Shown one piece after another: positions 1-10,700 of a stretch of DNA of 64,000 nucleotides. The translations under genes were made by a program, and so were the position numbers. Source of the DNA: Hypomesus transpacificus (Eukaryota > Chordata > Actinopteri > Osmeriformes > Osmeridae). The notes under the pieces were generated by a model that saw only the letters and a program-made list of their open reading frames with translations, searched no databases and was not told the origin of the DNA. How positions within the stretch are numbered: the first letter of the stretch is position 1; the number at the start of each line of letters is the position of its first letter. Where the stretch lies: positions 1 through 64,000 of the forward strand of contig NW_025813735.1 of the NCBI RefSeq assembly GCF_021917145.1, written 5' to 3'.

Positions 1-36
1 GTAACGTTTTAAATCGGACGTGATATGAGAAAGGAG

Positions 37-131
37 AGAAAGATATATATATAGAAAGAGAGAGAGAAAGAGAGAGAAAGAGAGAGAGAAAGAGAGAGAA
101 GAGAGAGAGAAAGAGAGGGAAAGAGAGAGAG
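37..131. repeat. (GA)n microsatellite
   Basis: Almost pure purine run of GA and GAAA units, seen directly. Confidence 0.9.
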
Positions 132-274
132 TCACACGTGTTCTCCATAAATCCACCCGCTTTTACCACGAGGTGATGTAACGGCAGTAAAACAGTCTGG
201 AGACCCTTTAGGATCTTGTTCACCTTTCAAGGAGTGTGACTTATGAAGCATCCATCACTTAAAGTGTGAGTGGA

Positions 275-382
275 AAAAGGATATGACATCAAGAATACAG
301 ACATGAGACCAGCTGCTAGAGAGAGGGGAAAAGGATATGACATCAAGAATACAGACATGAGACCAGCTGCTAAAGAGAGGGG
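275..382. repeat. 54-bp tandem duplication, two copies
   Basis: Two adjacent copies of a 54-bp unit differ at only a base or so. The words atatgacatc and gagaccagctgct recur at the same spacing. Confidence 0.9.
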
Positions 383-694
383 GGGCAGAAGTAGGAGGTA
401 GCTGTAGGGTGGCATGGAGGCATGAAGAGACCATAAATGACTATAACGTAGTATAAACAATGCCAATAATATCAATATGATATAATGAAATGAACTATAA
501 TGTAACAATAACAAAGTATATATTGTAGCAAGGGGAGATTGAGGGGGCGAGTGTTTTGTGCTGTGGGGCAGCTGCCACTGAGATGCAACAGTGAGCTCAG
601 ACGCGGATGCCCAGACAGATCTGCTGACATCTAGTGGTCACACAGAGTATTGTGGAAATACAGTTGAGTTTCTGTAGAACAATAACAATAATTT

Positions 695-790
695 TTCCAT
701 TCAGCAAACGCTTTTATCCAAAACGACATAAGGGGGATTAGAACCTGAGACTTCTTGATTTACAGTTGAATGCTCTAACCACTTTGTTTA
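695..790 (-). mobile_element. Degenerate tRNA-derived SINE
   Basis: On the + strand it reads as a diverged reverse complement of the SINE at 30,108-30,305. It has the tail motif cattcagcaaacgctttt followed by tatccaaaacgac, then a decayed tRNA-like part. It is much more degenerate than the SINEs inside the gene cluster, so it is probably an old insertion. Confidence 0.55.
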
Positions 791-850
791 TCTAGAACTA
801 CACTTTTTACACTACAACTTTGACTGATCTCATGTAGTGGATGGACAGAA

Positions 851-1107
851 GGATGGATGGATGATGGATGGATGATGGATGGATGATGGATGGATGATGG
901 ATGGATGGATGATGGATGGATGGATGGATGGATGATGGATGGATGGATGATGGATGGATGATGGATGGATGGATGGATGATGGATGGATGATGGATGGAT
1001 GGATGGATGGTGGATGGATGATGGATGGATGGATGGATGGATGATGGATGGATGGATGATGGATGGATGATGGATGGATGATGGATGGATGGATGATGGA
1101 TGGATGT
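851..1107. repeat. GATG/GATGGATG tandem array
   Basis: About 257 bp of 4-bp GATG units mixed with 7- and 11-bp variants (gatgatgg, gatggatgg). The complement reads as Ile-His-Pro-Ser repeats in several frames. These are not a gene. Confidence 0.95.
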
Positions 1108-1222
1108 GGCAGAAACACCAGTCAGGATGACAGGGTTTGTAAGAAGCACTCCAGCCGGAGAGCAGAGCTGCTATATCTGCTTTAACAGCCACCTCGGGCT
1201 CATGTATCTCTCTTCCCACCAA

Positions 1223-1520
1223 CAACTGTGTGTGTGAGTATGTGTGAGTGTGTGTGTGTGTGTTTGAGAGAGAAAGTGTGTGTGTCTGCCTGTGTATGTG
1301 CCACCAAGTAGAGAGTATTTAGGAGGAAAACTGACTCTGTGATCAAGTGCTGGAGGAGAGAGCTCTTGCGTAACACCTGGACATTATTTTTATTGCTCAA
1401 CAGGTGCTTACTGGTTTATTAGAGAACGATCTAATCAAATCAGCTCCATTTGGTAGTGTGTGTTTGTGTGTAGCTGTGTATGTATATATGTGTGCGTAGC
1501 TGTGTATGTGTGTGTGTAGC

Positions 1521-1557
<37 letters not shown>

Positions 1558-1735
1558 CTGTATATGTGTGTGTGTGTGTGTGTGAGTGTCACTATGGGCC
1601 ACGGGGATTACATGGTATTAACAGTAATTATGCCATTTATTGCAAACAGCTTGGCAGCTAAATTATACCAGCTTGTGTATGTGTGTGTACAGTACACATG
1701 CATACATATTTGTGTGTGTATCTGAGTGTGTGTGT
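1223..1735. repeat. Interrupted (TG)n microsatellites
   Basis: Three main TG-rich tracts lie at about 1,223-1,266, 1,457-1,591 and 1,677-1,735, with tgtagctgtatg interruptions in the middle one. The sequence between them is unremarkable. Confidence 0.9.
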
Positions 1736-1782
1736 GAATTTCCTTCTCGTCCTAAATGAGCCTCCTTGCTACATTTAACCCA

Positions 1783-2936
1783 CTCTGGGTCAGACTGTGC
1801 TCTCTGTACTCTGGGTCAGACTGTGTTCGCTGTACTGGGTCAGACTGTGCTCTCTGTACTCTGGGTCAGACTGTGCTGTCTGTACTCTGGGTCAGACTGT
1901 GCTCTCTGTACTCTGGGTCAGACTGTTCTCTCTGTACTCTGGGTCAGACTGTGCTCTCTGTACAGGGTCAGACTGCGCTCTCTGTACTCTGGGTCAGACT
2001 GTGCTCTCTGTACTCTGGGTCAGACTGTGCTCTCTGTACTCTGGGTCAGACCGTGCTCTCTGTATTCTGGGTCAGACTGTGCTCTCTGTACTCTGGGTCA
2101 GACTGTGCTCTCTGTACTGGGTCAGACTGTGCTCTCTGTACTCTGGGTCAGACTGTGCTCTCTATACTCTGGGTCAGACTGTGCTCTCTGTACTGGGTCA
2201 GACTGCGCTCTCTGTACTCTGGGTCAGACTGTGCTCTCTGTGCTCTGGGTCAGACTGTGCTCTCTGTACTCTGGGTCAGACTGTGCTCTCTGTACTGGGT
2301 CAGACTGTGCTCTCTGTACTCTGGGTCAGACTGTGCTCTCTGTACTCTGGGTCAGACTGCGCTCTCTGTACTGGGTCAGACTGTGCTCTCTGTACTCTGG
2401 GTCAGACTGTGCTCTCTGTACTCTGGGTCAGACTGTGCTCTCTGTACAGGGTCAGACTGCGCTCTCTGTACTCTGGGTCAGACTGTGCTCTCTGTACTGG
2501 GTCAGACTGTGCTCTCTGTACTCTGGGTCAGACTGCGCTCTCTGTACTGGGTCAGACTGTGCTCTCTGTACTCTCGGTCAGACTGTGCTCTCTGTACTCT
2601 GGGTCAGACTGCGCTCTCTGTACTCTGGGTCAGACTGTGCTCGCTGTACTCTGGGTCAGACCGTGCTCTCTGTACTCTGGGTCAGACTGCGCTCTCTGCG
2701 CTCTGGGTCAGACTGTGCTCTCTGTACAGGGTCAGACTGCGCTCTCTGTACTCTGGGTCAGACTGTGCTCTCTGTACTCTGGGTCAGACTGTGCTCTCTG
2801 TACTCTGGGTCAGACTGCGCTCTCTGTGCTCTGGGTCAGACTGCGCTCTCTGTACTCTGGGTCAGACTGTGCTCTCTGTACTCTGGGTCAGACTGTGCTC
2901 TCTGTACTCTGGGTCAGACTGTGCTCTCTGTACTCT
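1783..2936. repeat. 26/24-bp minisatellite, about 45 copies
   Basis: The unit is 26 bp (ctctgggtcagactgtgctc plus tctgta), with 24-bp versions that lack one CT or read acagggtc. T/C changes (tgtgctc versus tgcgctc) are scattered through the array. No forward frame of the unit has a stop codon and 26 is not a multiple of three, so all three + frames stay open for about 1.2 kb. Each shows the same Leu-Cys-Ser-Leu-Tyr-type peptide. This is a tandem repeat, not a coding gene. Confidence 0.95.
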
Positions 2937-3227
2937 ACACTGCTCAGTTTTCAGTTTACTCATTCAGCAGACACGCTTATTCAAAGCAAATATGGTCAAG
3001 TAAAGTAAAAAATGCTGTTCTGAATAATTGGATTTTTAATGGCGTATTTTTTCCTGTCCTTGCGTGAGTCCCGAATCATCTGTAACAAGCTCTTTCTCAA
3101 AGAAGGCATCACTTCCTTAGGTGAATTGTTACCGCGCCGAATAACCATGGCAACCCTGTGTCACTGCTGAATGGGGCATCGAGAGGATAATAGAACAGCT
3201 GGATCAAAGAGAGAGGAGAGAGTGGTA

Positions 3228-3306
3228 GCACACACACACATACGCTACACACACTACACACACACACAGTCACACACACAGCCACACGTGCAGACACACA
3301 CACACA
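3228..3306. repeat. (CA)n microsatellite
   Basis: Interrupted CACACA tract, seen directly. Confidence 0.9.
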
Positions 3307-3670
3307 GGTGGCCCTTTTAAACGGTGACATTTTCAGTTCTGAATCTCTGTTCCATTCTGAGGATACAGGTGATGATGATCGAACACGCTGAGAGCACTTA
3401 GCACTGTTATACAGGCGGTTCTCACCACAGTCCAGATGAATGTCAGTTTGACCATTTCCTGCTCAGTCTGACCCTGTACCATCTAGCTTTGATGATGCAG
3501 AATTCTGAACAACTCCACTCCCTTCCATACCATTTTACTCTCCATTCTGACTGCATGGCTTCAGGCTGTTTAGCCTGTGGTCTACTCTCTGTGTGACTGA
3601 GCATGTCTGGAGGAACTGAACTGTACTTGATTATGATTGGTAATGACAAATGAGATATGATTACATAATA

Positions 3671-3877
3671 CTGACATGATGAATCCTGATATGATGAATA
3701 CTGATATGATTATGACTGATATGATGATTACTGATATGATTATAACTGATATGATGAATACTGATCTGATTATAACTGATATGATTAATACTGATATGAT
3801 TATAACTGATATGATGAATACTGATATGATTATAACTGATATGATGAATACTGATATGATTATAACTGATATGATGG
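3671..3877. repeat. 30-bp AT-rich minisatellite, about seven copies
   Basis: The unit alternates atgattataactgat with atgatgaatactgat (30 bp together). The 30-bp period is a multiple of three, so both strands carry fake open frames of Met-Ile-Thr-Asp or Ile-Ile-Ser-Val repeats. Confidence 0.9.
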
Positions 3878-4524
3878 GCTGGCAAGAAAACAACACTGAG
3901 ATGAACCCTGAAGTTCCTTTTATTTAATTTGAAAGTACAATAAATAATTGGATACAGTGTACTAATAATAATCATTCTATTTATACTTACGGTAAATTAC
4001 ACTAAAAATATAATTCTGTTTACTAATACAGCTAGGACAGTGCACATTTTGCATGGAACGTTTTTTTAAACGCATCGCATAAGACTGTATATATTGACAC
4101 ACTTTTTTATAGTTGTAAAATTCTTATAACATACACAAAACAAATCACCTTTGTTCTGAGTAAACAAAGACTAGGGTAAAGTCAACTCTAACTCTAACAA
4201 GGTTCGACTGAGAGAGAGAATGAGTTTAGAGAGAAAGAGGGAGAGGAATAAAGAGAGAGAGAGAGAGCGCGCTTCATTACACTGCTATAGGTGTGTTCTA
4301 CAGGAAGGTCTACTTCTATACCATGGCGACCAGACTGTGTGCTACGATCAGGACAGGATCTTCTCGGTAGCTTGTCAACATCGTCATTCAGCACCCAGGA
4401 GAAGAACCATCAGCCAGGCCTCCATGAACTTCTCTCCTGCTGGAGAAACAGGGTCATTATGATACAGTTAGGACTTTTATTATATTATGTTACGCAAGAT
4501 GATATGCAACTCTATGTCTGTCTG

Positions 4525-4741
4525 TTTTTCTCTCTCTCCATTTCTCCTCTCCTTTCCCACCTCACTCCACCCTCTCTCCTCCCATTCGTTTCTCTCTCTT
4601 TCTTTTTCTACCTCTCTCTCCCTCCTCCCGCTCTCTCCCTCCTCCCTCTCTCTCCCTCCTCCCGCTCTCTCCCTCCTCCCTCTCTCTCCCTCCTCCCGCT
4701 CTCTCCCTCCTCTCTCTCTCTCCCTCCTCCCGCTCTCTCCA
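4525..4741. repeat. CT-rich imperfect tandem repeat
   Basis: Polypyrimidine stretch in which ctccctcctcccgctctctc and a ctccctctctct variant alternate. It gives Ser-Leu-Pro-rich open frames on + and Arg-Glu-rich frames on -, neither of them a gene. Confidence 0.85.
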
Positions 4742-4847
4742 TACCTAAGCAAAGACAAAGTATATGACCACCATACAGCCTACGATCCAGCCCACCATCA
4801 GGAGAGCCGGGTAGAGCTGACAGGACGAGTCAGACTGACCAACAGCT

Positions 4848-4848
<1 letters not shown>

Positions 4849-4923
<75 letters not shown>

Positions 4924-4941
4924 GAGAGAGAAAGAGAAAAA
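4849..4941. repeat. (GA)n microsatellite
   Basis: Nearly uninterrupted GAGAGA about 110 bp after the CT-rich repeat, so the two tracts are roughly complementary and could pair in single strands. Confidence 0.9.
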
Positions 4942-4984
4942 AACAAGACAGTTATGAGACACATAGCTGATAGATGAGACACAT

Positions 4985-5190
4985 CACAAAGGACCTTAAC
5001 AACACTGTTCCATCGGAGGGTTATAAAGAGCACTAACACGGTTCTATAGGAGGGTCATAAAACTTAATAACTGTTCAAAAAAGGTTATAGAGCCTTGAGT
5101 CATAACACTGTACTAAAGCAGGGTTATAAACAATAATTGCACTATTTTCTATAGGGGGTTGTAAAGCTTCACAACCCTTCTAGGGCGGGG
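4985..5190. repeat. Degenerate tandem repeat, period about 44 bp
   Basis: Four loose copies of a unit running from an 'aac.ctgtt' word to 'ggagggttataaag'. The last copy ends in a poly-G run at about 5,187-5,201. Confidence 0.6.
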
Positions 5191-5262
5191 GGGGGGGGGG
5201 GTAAAAGCAGGCTGGAGCTCCTCACCTCTCTGGGCCATGGTTCCTCTGATCTGGTCCTCCAG

Positions 5263-5362
5263 ATGGTCAGTCTGGCTGGGAGCCCCAGTGACAGGACTCA
5301 CACGGGGGATGAGTGGTCAGTCTGGCTGGGAGCCCCAGTGACAGGACTCACACGGGGGATGA
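5263..5362. repeat. 50-bp direct duplication
   Basis: Two head-to-tail copies of a 50-bp unit beginning ggtcagtctggctgggag and ending gggggatgagt appear identical, which suggests recent slippage or a local duplication. Confidence 0.95.
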
Positions 5363-5768
5363 GTGTGGCTGCTGGAACACTCTGGAAGCCCAACTGGAAT
5401 CAGCAGATTCACCCTCAGTGCCCAACACACACAGCTCCAAAAACACACCCTACCCTGCCCGCCCTGCCTTAACCCCTCACACACACACACTTACGCTACC
5501 ACACACACTCACCCTCTCTGTCATGCACACACACAGCGCGTGTAAGACACTACCACAGTGCAGCCCCCATTCTGAGGAAGGAATGAGAAAAGAGGAAATT
5601 CCACAGAGAGATTCCTCTGTAGGCCTGGTCCCAGCTGTGAGAGACCCAGGGCTCTTCCTCAGATCTCCCCCAGCAGGGACGCCTCCAGCTGGGTCTCACT
5701 GGCCCGTCCCTGCCCTCTGGGACTCCTGGAGCTCCCTCGGGCCTTGACCTCTCTGAGGACAATCCCAC

Positions 5769-5925
5769 ACAGAGAGACAGACAGGCAGATTGACAGGCAG
5801 ATAGACAGACAGCCAGATAGATAGACAGACCGACAAACTGCCAGAAACACAGACAGATAAACAAACAGGAAGACAGACAAGACAGAGACAGAAAGTCAGA
5901 CAGGGAAACAGACAGACAGTCAGGG
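5769..5925. repeat. Degenerate (GACA/GATA)n array
   Basis: Runs of agacagac, agatagat and aggcagat with substitutions. It is a decayed tetranucleotide microsatellite. Confidence 0.8.
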
Positions 5926-6289
5926 AGCAGAGCTCTTTTGAACCATATTAGGACGTGTCTGCTGGTAGATCTTTTCTCATTTATTGTGTCTGATACCAGC
6001 CCTTCAGTGTTCACAGCACTTTCCAGTCTCTCCCCTCCCCTCGGTTGTTTCCAGTGTGGCTGTAAAGGCCTCGCCAGCCCACCTGGTACTAGATGCCACT
6101 AAAACCAACCAAGCACACGCAGGAAAGGCTAAGTGGAGGGTAGGGGGAAACAAGGGATAAGAGGAGAGGTGGAGGAGAAGAGCACTGGAAAACAGGCTTG
6201 GTGCTAATTGGACACCCTTGGAGATGGAGGGATTGAAAGAGGGGGATGAATTGAGGATGAGCGGGTTCAGGTGGCATGGCTAAATGGAG

Positions 6290-6650
6290 AGCACAGGGGA
6301 GGAGGAGGAGAGAGGGGAGGGGGGGAAGGGGAGGTGGAGAGGAGGAGGAGAGAGGGGAGGGGGGAAGGGGAGGTGGAAAGGAGGAGGAGAGAAGGGAGGG
6401 GGAGAGTGGCAAGGTGGAGAGGAGGAGGAGAGAGAGGAGGGGAAAAGGGCACAAGAGGATAGAGGGGAAGGGAGGAGATGAGAGGGGAAGAGAAGAGAGG
6501 GGATGAGGAAGAGAAGAAAGGTGGAGAGGAGGGGAGAGGTGGAAGAGAGGACACAAGTGGAGAGGGTGGGGGAGAGGGGAGGGGAGAAGGAGAGGGAGAG
6601 AGAGGACGGGAGGGAAAGAGACGGGAAAGAGGGGAGAAGGAGAGGACACC
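6290..6650. repeat. Long polypurine tract with GGAGGAGGAGAG repeats
   Basis: About 360 bp in which the + strand is almost all A and G. Units of roughly 40 bp recur (gaggaggaggagagaggg, ggggaaggggaggtgg). It produces Gly/Glu/Arg frames on + and Pro/Ser/Leu frames on -, with no sign of selection on protein. Confidence 0.9.
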
Positions 6651-6744
6651 GGGTATAATTAGGTGCTCACCGACAGAAGCTGCTGGCTTGTCTCTCTCCT
6701 CTCTTTCAAAATAGAGTCCTAATCGAACTCCCATGGCCTTCCTC

Positions 6745-6842
6745 TACACACACACACACACACACACAATGACACACACAGATATGCACAGACACACACA
6801 CACACCCACGTACGTACACACCCACTTATGAACACCCACACA
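6745..6842. repeat. (CA)n microsatellite
   Basis: CACACA tract with interruptions, seen directly. Confidence 0.9.
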
Positions 6843-7220
6843 CAAATTCCCACTCTGACATGCCCGGTCAAGTTTCCCAAGTGACTGTCACTTGGGACAG
6901 ACAGTTGAAAGTCAAGTGGGTGAGAGTGAACTGTAAGTGCACTCAATTGCAACTGTGATTAGAGTGATTGCAAAGTCTGCAGTCAGAGCAAAAGTTGACC
7001 TTAAACCGCCCCCCCCCCTCACGCATACACACACACCACACTCACAGCGTAATCAAATCAAATCTCAAATCTTTTTTTGTTTAGCCCTTTTTACAAGCAA
7101 CAACACAGGAAGCTTCAAAGGCGCTCATAGAGCTGTATGTAAACCATCAGAGGTCTAAGAACAAGAAAGATATTCCCTTAATTTGTGTTTTTGTTGCATC
7201 AGGGTCTCATATGGCCACTG

Positions 7221-7230
7221 AAATATTTAG
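7221..7230 (+). promoter_or_regulatory. Candidate core promoter of receptor gene A
   Basis: The A/T-rich word aaatatttag sits in a block (about 7,205-7,310) that aligns with the regions upstream of genes B-F: a ...tggcca... word, an AT-rich box, 'tagcc', then a pyrimidine-rich stretch with tttcttcctctc. Conservation of the block between a + gene and the - strand genes supports a shared promoter. The start site itself is not visible. The box is about 500 bp upstream of the proposed ATG. Confidence 0.4.
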
Positions 7231-7419
7231 CCGGCGGCAAATTTCTGCCTATTTAAGGGGTGTCCCCTCCAGTCACTCTTTCTTCCTCTCTCCTCTCTGG
7301 AAGAAAGGTAGATCAACCATCTCTCCTCTGTATGTGTGTGTGTCTATGAACTAACAGAAACCCAAAACGGCCTACATCAGTAGGTCGTCTCATTCTTCCG
7401 ACAGTATGGCGCTTTTCTC

Positions 7420-7515
7420 TACTCTACTCTCTGTCTCTCTCTCTGTCTCTTTCTGTCTCTCTCTGTCTCTCTCTCTGTCTCTCTCTGTCTCTCTCTCTGC
7501 CTCTCTCTCTGTCAC
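7420..7515. repeat. (CTCTCTGT)n pyrimidine repeat
   Basis: CTCT/CTGT repeats between the candidate promoter and the first coding exon of gene A, probably in the 5' leader or a leader intron. Confidence 0.85.
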
Positions 7516-7726
7516 TCGTTCTGTAAATGTACTAACTAGGAGTTTTTCCACAGCTGGTTGTGAGTTGGAGGTCTGTGATTTCCATTCCAGAGTTAATCTG
7601 TGTCAATGTTATCAAGTGTTTGGTGTGTCTGTATCTCTCTGTCTGATACCTGGACATCAAATAACAAGGTTGTATGTTCTGTCTCAGCTCCATGTGATGG
7701 TTCTCCGTTGGTTCTCTCCCCAGGTG

Positions 7727-10700
7727 ATGTGGCTCTCTGGCTGGCTGTGGTTGCTGGCCTGCCTCCCTGGGCTGGTTCTGGGGCTGGCAGGAGGGGGGGC
7801 CTGCCGGCTGTTGGCTAAGCCTGTCTCCGGCAGTGTATATCGGGCAGGGGACGTGGTGATCGGGGGCCTGTTCCCCATCCATGTGGAAGCTCCAGAACCT
7901 GAGCTAGAGTTTAGGAGCAAGCGCAGCAATACGAACTGTACCATGTAAGTGGTTTGTAAAAGCAAATGTATACAATTATTTTTGAAGAGACGTCTGTGAA
8001 ATGATTAAATCTGCCTCTTTGTAGTTGTGCAAACCTAGGTCCTTTAACCCAGAACTCTTTTCTTCTCCCTCCCCTCCGTCCATCTTGCTCCCCTGCTCCA
8101 GTTTCTACCAGCGTGCGTACCGCTGGCTCCAGACCATGATCTTTGCTGTGGAGGAGGTGAACCGTAACCCTAGCCTCCTCCCTGGTCTCAGGCTGGGGTA
8201 CCTGGCCTCAGACTCCTGCCTGGCCGAGGGCACCACCCTGGGGGCAGCCCTGGGCATGGTGACCGGGCAGGAAGACTCCATATCAGGTACAGACTGTGGC
8301 ACAACCCCCGAGGTGCCAGTCATCATCGGAGACGCCCGCTCCTCCTCCTCCATCGTGGTGGCACAGACCCTGGGAGTGTTTACCCTGCCCATGGTAGGCA
8401 GGGAGGCTCTGTGTATGGATGAATACTACTTCTTCTTTCCCCCTCCTAACTCTGCTGGGATGCTGTGCAAAGAAACTGCTTCTATCTAAAGATTACATCT
8501 GTGTTTCCAGGAACATTTTAACCTGGGTTTATTTCTTGTTTCTTTCTTTGTTGGTCTCTCTTTCTGACCCTGTCTGTCCTTTCCCACCAGGTGAGCTACT
8601 TTGCTTCCTGTGCATGTTTGAGTGACAGTAGGAAGTACCCCTCCTTCTTCAGGACTGTTCCCAGCGATGCCTTCCAGGCGCGGGCTATGGCCTCACTACT
8701 GTCCCGGCTGGGCTGGACCTGGGTGGGCTTGTTGTCTGGGGACGATGACTACGGGAAGTACGGGGTCCAAATGCTGCTGCAGGAGCTGAGGGGCTCTGGA
8801 GTGTGTGTCTCCTACTCTGAGGTCATCCCCAAGGTATTCTAGACAAGTCTGTCTGTTCATCCATCTGTATAAGCTTTCCTCTTTCTCTCTTTCACACTCT
8901 CTCTCTCGGAGGTCCCCAAAGTACTGTCTGAAGACCTGCCTCATTGTTTTCGTGTCGGTATCTGTTTCTGTGTTTTTTATTTTGTATTTTCTTCTCTCCT
9001 CTTTCTCTCACTTCTCTCAGTTTCACTTCTCTTCTCTCTCTCTAATCATCCTTTTCTCCTCCCCTAAGGTCCATACCCAGAGCAGGATCAGTCGGGTGGT
9101 TGACACCATCCAGAGGTCCTCTGCCACGGTTGTGGTAGTGTTTGCCATCTCCCAGGACGCACAGGTGAGTCTCGTCAATGCAGGTCTGTCTCAGATACTC
9201 ATAATTAATATTGTTCCACCTGCAGCATTATCTTGTATTGTTGCCATATATGCATCTGAGGAATATCAGGTCTCTTTTATGTTACGTGTACAGTAGGTTC
9301 CACATCTGTGGAAGAGACAGATGCAAACATGCTCTAACAGAATATATATAAAATGTTTATTCATAAATGTTTAATATTTTTTTCATCTCTTAAAATCTGA
9401 GGTTAACATACTATACACATTAGTATAAACTAATGACCTTATTGATGCAGGCGATATCATGATTTTGATTGACTGGAAACGTCAGATCGGTATTTCAGAC
9501 AGTTGTCACTTCTCTCCTCCTGTTACTTTGCCTGCAGGCTCTCATGAAGGAAGTGGTGCGTCAGAATATCACAGACAAGCAGTGGATCGCTACCGAGGCC
9601 TGGGTCTCTGAGACCAGCTTCACGGTCCCCCAGAACCTCCCCTCGCTGGCCGGCACCATCGGGTTTGCCCTCCGGAGGGCCCCTATCCCTGGGCTGGGAG
9701 CCTTCCTGACCCAGCTGAGGCCAGGCGGGCCCTCGCCCCATCACGACCCCTTCCTCAGGGAATTGTGGGAAGATCTGTTTGGGTGTTCTTTGGAGGCCAG
9801 TCAGGGCACTGCTCGGCTGTGTTCAGGGTCAGAGGTCATAGGTCAGTGTTGTCTGTTACAGGATAAAAACGACTGTGTTGATCTTCACAAAATGAAGCAT
9901 TGCATTGTCATACTTTTTGTTATATTGACCGTCACTGTGTTTTTGTGTAATTCTGTGATCGTTTTAAACCCAGTGGAGGGGGAGAGTATGTACGCAGACG
10001 TGTCACAGCTGAGGGCCACCTATAACGTGTACAAGGCAGTGTACGCCATCGCCCACGCTCTGCATGGCATGCTGGCCTGCCCTCCTGGAGACCAGTGTCC
10101 CAACCTCCAGCGCCTGCAGCCCAAAGACGTGAGATGACCTTTAACATCATACTGAATAAGGATTTAGAAACATGCAATGAAAGGGATTATTCTTTAAGGG
10201 ATTATCGGTCCAAATTATTCTATCCTATTTTATTCAGATCTATTTTCATGATTAACAACCAAATACTGTAAAATGGGAGTTGCTCTGTTACAGATTGTTC
10301 AGTACCTGAGAGGTGTGAACTTCACCACACATGTGGGTGATCCCGTCCACTTTGACCAGAATGGAGATCCACCTGCTTCCTATGACATCATCAACTGGCA
10401 TGTGACCCCACATGGTGGGGTGGAGTTTGCCACTGTCGGACATTTTGTGTCATCTGATGGATCGGGGGGTCAGTTTCATCTGGAAATCGAGAGAGTGATG
10501 TGGGGTGCTGGGAGTGGACGTGAGGTAAGACTCAAGGAAATACAAATGTATGCAAAGGGGAGGGTGCAGTGGTATTTTGTAACATTTTGATAGTATTTTG
10601 TATTTTAGGAGTATATTGTCCACTAAATATTTGCAAGAGTAAAAACTTATGCAAGGATACTTGATCATCTCTTTACTAATGATCCCGGGATTTGTGAAGC

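Larger units (their letters stand above)
1..7200. other. Gene-free left flank rich in simple repeats
   Basis: I find no protein gene here. Long open stretches coincide with tandem repeats, listed separately, and are by-products of repeat units without stop codons. The non-repetitive parts (about 130-850, 2,940-3,660, 3,880-4,500 and 5,400-6,280) show no recognisable domain and no chain of splice sites. A distant exon of an unseen gene or a regulatory element cannot be excluded. Confidence 0.6.

Noticed and set aside
775-1225. Open frames of His-Pro-Ser-Ile repeats on the minus strand
   Set aside because: Translation of a GATG microsatellite; no start context or splice structure supports a gene.
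1783-2936. CRISPR-like array
   Set aside because: The units are contiguous with no unique spacers, and the DNA is from an animal.
1756-3067. Three overlapping + strand open frames of more than 400 codons
   Set aside because: They are the same 26-bp repeat read in three frames. A unit without stops explains them fully.
5550-6734. Minus-strand frames of 150-190 codons
   Set aside because: They follow GACA and polypurine repeats and consist of Leu/Ser/Pro or Cys/Leu/Ser runs.
8394-8489. Exon 2 reading on into intron 2 as a conserved tail ([17 protein letters not shown]...)
   Set aside because: The donor ATG|GTAGGC is kept and exon 3 continues the receptor. In D and F the tail is quite different, so a short secreted isoform is unlikely to be selected.
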